Assembly: GCF_000524195.1 (NCBI RefSeq)
Contig: NW_020170381.1
Span: 575,650-639,649, forward strand
Length of the DNA: 64,000 nt
Reading direction: 5' to 3'
Source of the DNA: Echinococcus granulosus
Taxonomy: Eukaryota > Platyhelminthes > Cestoda > Cyclophyllidea > Taeniidae
Shown: piece after piece, positions 53,999-64,000 of the stretch
Layout: each line of letters starts with the position of its first letter
Numbering within the stretch: the first letter of the stretch is position 1
Program-made: the position numbers and the translations under genes
The notes under the pieces: model-generated
The model's input: only the letters and a program-made list of their open reading frames with translations
Database searches by the model: none
Told to the model about the DNA's origin: nothing

Positions 53999-54259
53999 TC
54001 AGGGTCTAAGGTCTGATGCCAAAACATCCAAATAACACAGGAAAAAGTTATAATGTTGTGAAAACGTATCATTTCTTTCAGTCTTGAGCATGACAATACC
54101 TTCATCAGGTCGAGGGCACAATTTTTGCTGCCAAGTGAAAAAGATTCTAGACGCGAGGGACGGGTTGAGGGTTATGCCGGTGAGCGGATAATTGGATGTC
54201 TGATCGTCACAAATGGCCACTCTAGACTTGAAGCCGTCAAAGTAACCAAAAATCATCAT
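53999..54259 (-). repeat. Possible retroelement-derived segment
   Basis: The minus strand contains CCTGATGAAGG, then about 16 nt, then AAGACTGAAAGAAATG, resembling the CTGATGA...GAAA spacing seen in hammerhead-type or Penelope-like element ends. I could not draw a convincing stem II, so the ribozyme reading is weak. An 86-codon frame crosses the region without a recognised domain. It lies next to two copies of a dispersed repeat. Confidence 0.2.
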
Positions 54260-54338
54260 TTGACTATGTTTAATCGGTAACCAGCTTACTTTAACAAAAC
54301 TTTTACCACACTAATTGTTTGCATAACTCTCGCTTTTG

Positions 54339-54420
54339 GTAGCGGGCCGCTTAGGGCCTCGGCTATTGTACCTCCGCGGGTAGCCTGGCCTTTGGGCCGT
54401 GCCGGTAGACCCAAATTCTT
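54339..54420 (-). repeat. Dispersed GC-rich repeat, copy 2
   Basis: The reverse complement of 54368-54412 matches 22384-22431 (shared GGCACGGCCCAAAGGCC and GAGGTAC cores, a few substitutions and single-base gaps). It stands out as GC-rich in AT-rich DNA. Confidence 0.65.
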
Positions 54421-55172
54421 CTGCAGATCGACAATGCATACCCTACCCGAGTATTATGTCTTCTTTTATCCCCAGGGAGGTTTCAGGGAGCTACACTATG
54501 TCATGACACTGCCTATAAAATAGTGAATTAATGCAACTGAAACAACGTTACATCTAACAGAATCGAGTTTTTAAAGGTGATGCGCCCGTCACAGACAGTT
54601 CGGCAGTGACGCCGTGAAATTGAAATCTGATCATTGATCAAAGAATATATGCTCATGAATGAATTTCAGTAAAAGAGTAATTTGTTAGTCAAGCGCGCAC
54701 TTCCCCATTAATTGAAATGCCACTAACACATCAAATACGAAAAGTCTTAGTTTCTTGATACCAAGTGCGCTTTAAAACTTTTCAGATTGGCAAGAAAGAA
54801 TAAAGGGTGTCTGCACTTATTGTAAAAGGACACGCATTTCGAATACCCTACGTCCAATTATTTGATATTTGGGGATTATGATTTAAATAGATAAGGTTGA
54901 TCTCCGATCACACCACTTAATGTATAGGCGTTTCAATTCTCATGGACACTTACAACAAAGTTATCTGCCAATGTCTTCGAACATCATCACGTGTTAAATC
55001 ATGCTATGGTTGTGCAAAGCACAAACCTTACATTAAATATGGTAATAATAAACCTTTCTACAGAAATGATAGGGACAAACTTCCTGTTTTAAAAACGACT
55101 TCTTCAAACAAATATCCTAAATAAAGACAAATTAAGGTGGCAAGTAATATGTAATACTTACATTGTTTTGGT

Positions 55173-55376
55173 GTGCCTTTAGGAGAGAAGGGAAGGTTAC
55201 AATTCGAATCTGGTGATAGAGTCGGCGTCTCCCAAGCCTGGGAGCGGTTGCGGTTCCTCCCTTCTCTAAACTTTGTGCTTGCTTTCTCGATCCACTTCCC
55301 TCTAATAAATATGTCGAAATTAAACCAACCAGGTTGCTCTAAGAGCACTAGGAACAGGGAAGAGGAGACCTGCTAA
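55173..55376. other. GC-richer segment with open frames on both strands
   Basis: A more even-composition block that opens at an acceptor-like tgcctttag and can be read in either direction (plus: GDRVGVSQAWERLRFLPSL; minus: SQAWETPTLSPDSN). Its position inside the repeat cluster suggests a mobile-element remnant rather than a gene. No domain is recognised. Confidence 0.2.
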
Positions 55377-55689
55377 TCTCGCTTTACAAACAAATTCGTT
55401 GCAATGGATTATTTAGTTGTAGACTCGATTTCCATTGATAAACCGGCAAGCCAGTGGATAATTTAGTTATTTTTTGCGCCAAGTATTTTTAAATGACGAT
55501 GCATTAACCAAATCGAAGTCGAGGATGATAAGTGAATTAGACTCAAAAAATGGGCCTAAATTAAACGCTTCAAATTGCTGTGAAAGATGGCATGCTCAGA
55601 AGGCTACTCAGTTCTAGAATACACTGATGTGCATTACAACCATTGCACTTAGAGATTGCAATGCTTTGACTAGTTGTTTGCCTCTTTAA

Positions 55690-55770
55690 TTGGTCTCGTG
55701 GTCCGCTTCTGTAATTCTATTGGGCGGTTCGGTCCCCGGGCCATGCCAGTAGCTCCCAGCCATTCTTCAC
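55690..55770 (-). repeat. Dispersed GC-rich repeat, diverged copy 3
   Basis: The reverse complement contains GAGCTACTGGCATGGCCC, matching GGTCTACCGGCACGGCCC in copy 2. Downstream similarity is weaker. Confidence 0.45.
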
Positions 55771-56156
55771 ATCGATGGCGTTGTTTTCTAGCCTAGCATT
55801 GTGACTAATTTCGACCTTAGGAAAGACTCAAGGGGATTTGCAATAACAGTTTTTATGCATATTTTGTGGTAAATAGTAAATTTACTTCAAAAGGTTACCA
55901 GAAGATATGGAATACTAACGAAGGAAGTCCTCTCAAAATGCGGACATCCCACTAGAGTAATGGGAAAGCGGTAATCCCCTCTAAGATGGAAAAGTTGAAA
56001 AAACAGCTACAAATTTAGCACAGATAGTATAATATTATTACTAAAGCAATTTTTTGCCACATATTTTTGCTATTACTTGGAATTGTTTAAGACGATATCC
56101 AACGGCCGGCGGCGAAAGCAATTTTCGTACGCTGTGCTGTGGTGGTGGTTGGGGCG

Positions 56157-59100
56157 ATGTCCGCTGTTGAAACCTTGTTAACGGTTCTTCAGAAAACAGG
56201 CTCCAATGGTAAATACGATTCTATAAATCAGTATTCCTTTCCTAGTAAACAATGAGTTGGTTGCTGCGCAGCAGTATCTAGAAGAGGCAGCAAAGGTTGA
56301 TTTGCCGGGACTGTTAAAAAATTTAAGCGACATCCTTGCAAATGTACAGTGTGATCCGATTTCTCGAATGCAGGCTGGGTTGCAGCTGAAGAATGCAATT
56401 TACTCCAAGGACTTAACCGTCAGAATGTCGTATCATGATCGCTGGCTTCAGATGCCTGCGGATTACACAAACTATATTAAACAAAAGGTGTGTTTTTGTG
56501 TGGGTTTATTCGTTGTTAGTGCCTTGAAGCTCTTGGTACCGAGACAACTGCTCATAGCTCCGCTGCCCAGTGTGTGGCTCACATAGCTTGCGCTGAGTTC
56601 CCGGCCAACAGGTGGCCGGATTTAATGTCGAAGCTAGTCATGAATGTGACAAGTCCTAGTAGCACTGAAAGCATTAAGCATGCAACTCTTGAGGCTATCG
56701 GGTATCTTTGTCAGGACATTGAACCTGCTATACTATCCAATCAGTCAAGTGAGATATTGACTGCTATTATTTTCGGGATGAAAAAAGAAGAGCCAAGGTA
56801 GTACTCCTTGTTTATGTCATTTCCCATAGCGACAAAGTTAAACTGGCTGCAACAAATGCACTTCTCAACTCTCTCGAGTTCACCAAGCGCCATTTTGACG
56901 TCGAGCACGAGCGTAACTACATAATGCAGGTTGTTTGCGAATCCACTCAGTCTTCCGATCCATTGATTAGAGTGGCGGCCCTCCAGTGTCTTGTGAAAAT
57001 AATGTCGCTTTATTACAGCTACATGGAAATGTACATGGGTCAGGCTCTGTTTGCGGTAAGGTATTCTTTTTTGATCGGATTTCCTAGATCACTTTGAATG
57101 CTATGAAATCCGAAGTTCCTGAAGTATCACTGCAGGGTATCGAGTTTTGGTCAACTGTCAGTGATGAAGAATTGGAGTTGGCCATTGAGGCATGTGAATG
57201 TGCTGAAAAAGGTCAACCCCCCTCTGTCTCGAGCAGGTATTATGCTAAGGGCGCTCTGCATTATATTGTTCCTATTCTGATGGAGATACTAGCCAAGCAA
57301 GATGAGGGCGATGACGACGATGAATGGAATCCCAGTAAAGCCGCTGGCGTTTGCATAATGCTGCTTGCTCAGGCTTGCGAGGATGCCATAGTAGAAATAG
57401 TGATACCTTTCGTCGAGCAACATATACAGGATGCCAACTGGAGGTTCCGAGATGCCGCGGTTATGAGCTTTGGGAGTATTTTGGAGGGTCCTAATCCAGA
57501 GGCACTTAAGCCACTTGTTGTGTCAGCGATGCCAGTCATTATAGATATGCTCGGGGATCAGTCCTCAGCTGTGCGAGACACTGCCGCTTGGACACTTGGT
57601 CGCGTGTGCGAAATTCTTCCAGAGGTCGCTCTCGCTGCGGAATACCTCAGCTCATTGATCAATGGGTTTCTTAATGGCCTGCGCTCAGAGCCCCGTGTCG
57701 CTGCCAACGTTTGTTGGGCATTTTCGAACCTTGCTGATAGCGCTTTTGATGCGGTATCTGCGGGCGGTAGGCATAATTGCTAATCACGTAACCCTATTTA
57801 GAACAGGGAGCATTAGAACCACCTACTTATGCTCTATCGCCTTACTTCAAGGTGATTATTGAAGGACTTCTGGCGGTCGCAGATCGTCCAGATGGAGCGC
57901 AGCACAATCTGAGGAATGCTGCTTATTCGGCTCTGATGTCGTTGATGAAATCAGCAGCGAAAGATTGCTATGAGGAAGTTAAGCGTGTTACAACTATTAT
58001 TCTGGAACGGCTTAATTATGTGATGAGTCTGGAGAGTCAAGTGGTTTCGTCGCAAGACCGTGCACAATTCAATGATCTCCAATCCCTCTTATGCGCTACC
58101 CTACAGTCAGTTTTGGGAAAAATAAGTAAAGAAGATGCTCCTGCCTTAGCGCAACCAGTGAGTGTCGTTCGAGGTTAAATGACTCTCGTGTCACTTCAAG
58201 AAAACCTTTTTAGGAACGTATTTCCCCGACGTCTTAATCTTTTCCTACATTAAGAGCATATTGAATGAGTATCTTTGCTTAACTCAACATACTTTTAGCG
58301 ATGCTATTTTTACGAATTTTCATTTGACACGATAAGCGCCGAATGGCTTAGTTAAAGTGCATTAAATGTCCGACCTGCTTGAATGGTTGCATATCTACTG
58401 CTTAGAATCGTGTACTTTGAATCTACTCAGGACACCTAACCGTGTTATCGTCCCATGTAGATCATGTCGGCCCTCATGGCGATGTTGGCGTCGACAACTA
58501 ATGCCAAAGCTTCAGAGGGGGCTGGTGACCAGGCTAGTGAATTGAAAGTTGCCGTGGCGTCGACCTCTACCGGTGTTCAGGAAGACGCTCTACTCGCGCT
58601 GTCCGCACTTCTTGATGTTCTAGGAGAAGCCTTTCTTCCTTACTTGGAGTCAGTCATGCCCATTCTTCATCGCTGCCTCTACCTTTGTGTCGAGACTCAA
58701 GTGTGTATCAACGCGATTGGCCTCCTCTCCGACCTCTGTCGTGTATTGAACAAGCACATTACACCATACTGTGATATCATTGTGCAGATTCTTATGGAAG
58801 TGCTCCAGAACACTGAGGCGGATAAATCTATTCGACCTGCAATTCTTTCGGCCTTCGGCGACATCTCATTAGCACTTGGACCCGGTTTCGCAAAATATCT
58901 TCCAGTTGTAATGGAGACTCTGGAGCAGGCGACACGAGCAGAGGTCGATTTGGTAGGTGCTCGTGTCCATTCCTATCGTACTCACAGAAAGAAGTCAGTA
59001 CGAGCTATTGCTGGTGCCTTAGTCTATTTCCCAAAGCATTTCTTCTAAGTTGTTACAGTTTGCTTTGTGTAGACTGCGATCACATTTCCCTTGCCCAAAT

Positions 59101-59726
59101 CTCTTTGCGACACTTATAGACCGACCCAGATATGGTGGATTATCTGAATTCTTTATGGAGCAGTTGCCTCGAGGCCTACACAGGTATAATTCAAGGCATG
59201 AAGGAAAATGAGAACGGACAGCAAAGTCCTCAACTACAGTTTATTGCTGGTCACATCAACTTCATCATAACCTTCATTCAACATGTCGGGAATGAAACTG
59301 TCGCTACGGATGATATCATCTCTTCATCCTGTGGCCTTATTGGGTATGCCATTTAGCCACTTTAAGGTCTTAAATAATTATCTTTGTTAATTGATACATT
59401 CATTTATGTGCTAATGGAGCTATTGTTGGCTCTCCATTTTATTCAAAAGTATTTCCACGTCAAACTTTAGTGATATCGTGTCATCGTTCGGGGCGCAAAT
59501 TTTGCCATTCATAGACGTCACACCTCTACAGAATGTACTGCAACAGGGACGTCGGTCGAAGAACAGCCATACGCGGACTATGGCCCACTGGGCAATCAAG
59601 GAGATCAAAAAGTCGCAAAGTGCTGCCAAGGCCGCCGGTATGGAGGCACAGCAATACTCCGATGCCGCTTCGGGCGCCTCAATGCTCACCACTGCTGGGG
59701 ATTCCGTTGGTTCTATGAAGACTTAA
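56157..59726 (+). CDS. KPNB1: Importin subunit beta-1 (karyopherin beta 1)
   Basis: Nuclear import receptor made of HEAT repeats that binds importin alpha, Ran-GTP and nucleoporins. Exons: 56157-56208, 56246-56487, 56520-56797, 56830-57055, 57088-57766, 57802-58157, 58461-58952, 59120-59343, 59471-59726. They total 2805 nt, 934 codons plus TAA, with every phase consistent. Strong human matches include [94 protein letters not shown] and CLEAYTGI. The acidic loop [11 protein letters not shown] near 338-348 corresponds to the human IBB-contacting DENDDDDDWNP. Two lineage additions make it longer than human (876): an Ala/Ser/Glu-rich insert at the start of exon 7 and a C-terminal tail of about 35 residues. 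Exon 9 starts at the ctttag acceptor because it yields LIGDIVSSFG, matching human LIGDLCTAFG. Five introns are 32-37 nt. Confidence 0.97.
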
Positions 59727-60392
59727 GGTTGGTACTCACTTTTCGTGATACTAGCGCGATGTAAGCATTCGCATGCAATGACTGCAATCCCGAGTACAGC
59801 AGTGCTCGCTAGTTTTCGCCTTTTCTGATTTATAGGTAGTCGTCGCATCCTCTGCTCCATCCCTTAGACTCCTAAGTACCGGCCCTCCTCTTTGTGACCT
59901 TTTCTACGGCGATTTTCTGCATATTCTTAACCATCTCTAGCAATCCCTTCATCTTGTACAAACCTCTGTCATCTTCATCTGTTTCGTATTTTTGCTGAAG
60001 AACAGATGCCTATCCACTCTGCATTTCCAGTTTCTTCATCGCTTCTCCCCACAAGTCAGAGATCTATTCTTGCAAGCTCACTCCTCCAACCCTTATTATT
60101 GGTTCTGCCAACTTTTAATACTTCCTGGCTCGAACTGCGATGGGTTCCATCATTTTGGTAACAGGTGAGGTTTATGTGAAGGCTTCCTTTCTTCTTTATG
60201 TGAAAATTTACATTGGAAAGTAGTGAAGAATTTGGGGCGCTTGGTCACATCTCCGTGATGATGGTGACGGAATTGGCATCCCTACTAAGCGTCTGTGCAA
60301 GTTATCATTGGGTTAATTCGTCAATCTAAACAAGACATTAAAGCGAACTGGTTTGTTAGCAAAAGTATAAAGTTTAATAAGGACAGAATCAC
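59727..60392. other. Convergent 3' intergenic region
   Basis: About 670 nt between the stop codons of importin beta (+) and the PDZ gene (-). A minus-strand ATTAAA at 60378-60373 lies about 15 nt past the PDZ stop and could serve as its poly(A) signal. Pyrimidine-rich sequence follows the importin stop. Confidence 0.6.
60373..60378 (-). terminator. Putative poly(A) signal ATTAAA
   Basis: ATTAAA on the minus strand, about 15 nt after the PDZ-gene stop codon. It would imply a very short 3'UTR, so it is only tentative. Confidence 0.3.
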
Positions 60393-63300
60393 TTAGAAGA
60401 ATGTCCGGTGCGACTTTAATTTCCTGATTTTTCTGCATAGCGCTTCCATGAAGTCGGAGGGCTGGAATGTTACGCTAATTACCATCCCTCGAGCCCCGAT
60501 CAACAGGTCCGCCTACAAATGAGAAACACGTCTAAAAGTATACGCTGAAGTTCCACAGCTTGACCTTGACTTTCAAATTGAGATTTAAGAGATTGTGCTT
60601 GAATAAGTACGAAAATAAAGGCGGTGGAAGCTAAATGACCGGGAATGTGGCAGGAGGTACCTCGTGCTGTTTGAAGAAGGGATTGAGGGGCCTGTGGTTG
60701 ATTTCTGTCGCCGTCCACGGTACGAAATTTACTGGAGCCGAGTTGGTCTGCTTTTGATCAAGAAACCGTAGGACTGACATGGGGAAGGGGACACTCGCGG
60801 ACTTTTTGACAAAAGACGGGGCGAAGGGGAGCAGACCAGTGCATGCTAGGGGGCCCTCCGGGTCTATACTCTTCACCTATCAGCGTTTAATAGTATCACT
60901 GTAACTAAAATTTGAAATTCGTTTTAAACCTAAACAATGAGCTTTCATCCACCCAAGCGATGTGCGGAACGTTTTTGTCCAAGAGAAAACTAGTGTAGGT
61001 GAGGTTTTTTCGGTTATTTTTCCCCAATTGTTAGATAAACTCACTTAAAAATATACCGTATTTGTAGATCTTATTTTGCTATGACCTGATTCGGGACAAG
61101 AATTGAGATCATTAACAAGTGGAAGCAGCCGTGTAAAAGTAGTAAGTTTATCTGAATCGATGACATTTCCATGTCTAATATATGGTTCGAACGGAAATTC
61201 TTCCTAATTGACATGACAGTACCCAAAGACATCGACCGACAAAGATTTCCGTTTGCTTGGTAGTTGGAGAAATTTAGATGCCGCCAGTGCTGATCGTAAA
61301 GTTGGGCGATAAGAAATGTACTTTATGAGGCAGTAACAAACGTCAAAGGAACGCAGCTGAGGGATTGTACTTCCAAAATACTGTAACTATTTTGATAAAT
61401 TTAGATCTGCTTTCCCATCAGGTAGTTCCAGAAATAGTGAGGATTTTCAGCTATATCATATAGGAATAACTTGATTACTGTAATCCCAAAATACCCATAG
61501 CTAAAAGCTCAAAAAAATTACTTTGACCTTGTAACCCTAGATGTGTTATGAAACATAACAGCATCTAACAGATTGTTCGTGCATCAACTCAGCCATCAAC
61601 ATTCGACGAAACGCGTGTAGCACGATAAATGAAGATTCCGAGTTTTAATGGCTGGCCTCGGAACGGAGGGCCCTCATCACATTCACGCACTTCCGCAGAC
61701 CATTGGGAAGAGAATAATGGTAAACAAACGAGACGCGCAAATTTACCGCAAATACACAGTCTTACGCCAGTACCTGACCATTCGCATGCGTAATCAATCA
61801 AAAGCTTCTGCTATACCACTAAGACCAAGTGAACCACATTAATAAGCGACATGCTACCGTTCCAATGTTCACCTTACTTCTCACACATTAGGAACAAAAC
61901 GGTTGATTGGAAAAATCTGATTTTCCAGTGCACGAAACTCACCTTGTTGGTACCACTATCGTCGAAGTTGATACCGATCTTTTGGTCTTGCATCTGTCTA
62001 CACACGATCAGAGTCTTAGCGAGAGGCAGTCGCCTCAGACGTAGCCGACACTTCACCTCGGCTGGGTTCAGCGCTATGTCGGGCTTCCGCTGCCGCTCCT
62101 GTGCCACCCACCGTTTCGTGCCCTCAACAATCTTCTTGAATTGACGCTGGGTCTGCACCTTATGATCATTGACAGAGATCAGAAGATCTCCCATGTGGAA
62201 GAGGCTGGGCAAATCGGGCACTCGAGGGTTCCAACCACCAACCCTTAACATTACGCAGTCACAGTGCATTCAAATTCAAGGTTTTACGGTAATGACATCA
62301 CCCAACTTTTATGGACTGAATCAAACATTGCTGAAAAAGAGCAGTTTATTTGTTAGCAGAATTACGAAAATAGTTGACAGTATGATATTTGTAAAAACCC
62401 CTATAAGGACTACTTTATTGGACAAACTGTAGAGCTAAACATCATCGGAAAACCTGATATACTACAAATTTGTAAAATCTTAATACTGTCCGAATTCACT
62501 GATAGTGCTTACCACAGATTATTTTCCAATTCGACTATCGCAACATTTTCGAGAAGATTAGACGCGGATACATAAATTTCAACTCCACCGGGATTGAGAA
62601 TCTCCTTTTGTAAATTTAGACTATCCACGTAAAACGGGTCTACTTTTTTTTCTGCAATGGAACAAATGCACGTAATACGTCTCCTACGAAGGCGTAGAAA
62701 AGCTCCGATTTTAGACTGAGATGATCAAATACGCACACCTACCTTTAAGTCATTACATGATTTTTAGCACACCTTTTGAGCTTATTATGAGAAATTACTA
62801 ACATCTTTATCATATATTAAGGTAAGAGGGCCCATCTTAAGTCCCAAAAATGCCTACTCAACGTCGTTTCTGTTTAAAACAGCAAACGAGCAAAAGGTAA
62901 GCGATGAAGAGCATGTTTTGACTTACAGGTATTATGGAAATATTATGAAATCGTTCTAAGTGCTGCCCAGGTATCAAGCAAAAACAAGAATAAATTAAAA
63001 AGCAACCCTAAGCACCGGAACTAAAAAGAGTTCAGCCCAATCAGTCATCAAGGGATGAAATAATAGATATTTCCTTGAAGGATACGTTAAACATAGTATG
63101 AGGAAGGATAGAAGTGGGCCTTCGCTGAATGAGAAACCAGCTAGAGCGATGGTAGAGTCACCTTGTAGATGAGAACTTGGAGACAAGCCTCTGGTTTCAA
63201 TGGTGAGGGGTTCAGCGAAGGCGTTAAAAGGCGGTGGGTCGGGGTTGGGCGGAAGGCACACCAAGGCGGAGGCCGGCGGGGGCAAGTAATAGACGGAGGT

Positions 63301-63762
63301 GGCCTCGTCGTCAGATAATTGGGCCTCTGCTACTACCGCCACAGTCCGCTCGACCTCCCTGTTGGAAACGGCCTCACAATCCTGCAGCAGACGCATACAT
63401 AGAGCGTACACCCAACAAATGTTTAGTTAATCAGTCAGAGAAACTGACTTTGTCTTTTCAAAAATCGACAAAAGATTGTAGAAAATGTGGGAGGAATCGA
63501 CAAGCATTGGAATTAGTGACGTTTTTGTATCTTCTACTTTTAAACACGAAAAGAATAGCAAAGATTTTGCATATGTTAGGTTCTGTGGAAGGCCCTATAT
63601 GGTTTTCAGCAATAAACTACAAATTAAAAGCAGATAATAGATACGAATACCGCTCTTAAAGACAATGAATTGGAGAAAACTCACATTACAATCCTCATCC
63701 GAGAAGGGCGCATAACTTTTCAAAACCCACGGTCGGTTAAATGGAGCTTTCCCAAGCATGAC
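60393..63762 (-). CDS. PDZ-domain protein, C-terminal part (5' end outside window)
   Basis: Six exons in transcript order: 63762-63685, 63381-63162, 62651-62513, 62243-61943, 60876-60661, 60512-60393. They join in phase and give 357 codons plus TAA. Four start after clear acceptors (ttttctccag, ctgctgcag, ccattgcag, catttgtag); the acceptor at 62244 (gttaag) is weaker. Exon 4 holds a PDZ-like stretch (DLPSLFHMGDLLISVNDHKV). A second PDZ spans exons 4-6: KTLIVCRQMQDQKIGINFDD (carboxylate-binding loop region), VKSIDPEGPLACTGL, then WTATEINHRPLNPFFKQHE. The protein ends SDFMEALCRKIRKLKSHR then TFF. A low-complexity Pro-rich stretch lies in exon 2. The role is probably scaffolding at membranes (inference). 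The orthologue is not identified; the first exons lie beyond position 64000. Confidence 0.78.
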
Positions 63763-64000
63763 CTGGAGAAAACAGTGCTTAACTATAAACAAACTCAAAC
63801 TTGTGTAGATTATAAGTAGATACTGTACTTTAAGAATAGGCTATTTAACCATTAGTTTAGCTTTAGGGCTAAAAAGCCTGGTAAGACCGCCCATTTCAAA
63901 CTCGATTTCCGTATTTGAAGAAAAAAAATTGGGTTGATTACTCAAGTGTATGTTTAGAAAAGCTACGTAAAATTAGAAGATCATTATCAAGTGCAAAACA
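63763..64000 (-). other. Right edge, intron of the PDZ gene
   Basis: AT-rich sequence upstream (on the minus strand) of the first visible PDZ-gene exon. It carries the acceptor ttttctccag at its left end and no further coding exon that I can see. Confidence 0.5.

Noticed and set aside
59471..59480. Alternative importin exon 9 acceptor at 59449 (caaaag)
   Set aside because: It also keeps the frame, but it adds seven residues that break the match to human LIGDLCTAFG and has a poorer pyrimidine tract than ctttag at 59470.
1..64000. CRISPR arrays, bacterial operons, intact transposase or reverse transcriptase
   Set aside because: None seen. Gene structure with spliceosomal introns is plainly eukaryotic.

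Overview
This is a metazoan nuclear fragment, most likely from a parasitic flatworm (Neodermata; cestode or trematode). The lineage is inferred from gene architecture, because no rRNA or mitochondrial marker is present. Three things support it. First, there are many introns of only 31-37 nt with GT-AG ends. Second, introns lengthen from 5' to 3' within each gene (importin beta: 37, 32, 32, 32, 35, 303, 167, 127 nt; Yorkie: 32, 31, 238, 3141 nt), a skew known from schistosomes. Third, the Ral coding sequence begins immediately after a splice acceptor, as expected for spliced-leader trans-splicing or a 5'UTR intron. The DNA is AT-rich, gene-poor and carries no intact transposon ORF.

Layout. 1-1.9 kb: AT-rich DNA with one striking CpG-rich block (781-1000). 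1886-2563 (-): an intronless gene encoding only the MIF4G (CAF1-binding) domain of the CCR4-NOT scaffold CNOT1. 2.6-16.5 kb: mostly non-coding, with one plausible orphan exon on the minus strand (7463-7567). 16.6-21.6 kb (-): a Yorkie/YAP homologue in at least five exons. 23.3-27.3 kb (+): a complete four-exon Ral GTPase, head-to-head with Yorkie. 27.3-41.6 kb: no gene found. 41.6-43.8 kb (-): a large C2H2/C2HC zinc-finger protein. 43.8-56.1 kb: no firm gene; a dispersed repeat cluster lies around 54.0-55.8 kb. 56.2-59.7 kb (+): a complete nine-exon importin subunit beta-1. 60.4-63.8 kb (-): the last six exons of a PDZ-domain gene that continues beyond the right edge.

I rebuilt exon structures by hand from splice signals, reading phase and family similarity. 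Ral (603 nt, 200 codons plus stop) and importin beta (2805 nt, 934 codons plus stop) close exactly in frame. The six PDZ-gene exons also join in phase. The 3' end of Yorkie, the start of the zinc-finger gene and the 5' end of the PDZ gene remain open.

The genes do not form one pathway. They cover growth control (Yorkie), small-GTPase signalling (Ral), nuclear import (importin beta), mRNA deadenylation (CNOT1-like), transcription (zinc-finger protein) and scaffolding (PDZ). The most unusual items are the stand-alone CNOT1 MIF4G gene, the Yorkie protein whose single WW domain lacks its first tryptophan, and the zinc-finger protein built from repeated three-finger blocks.
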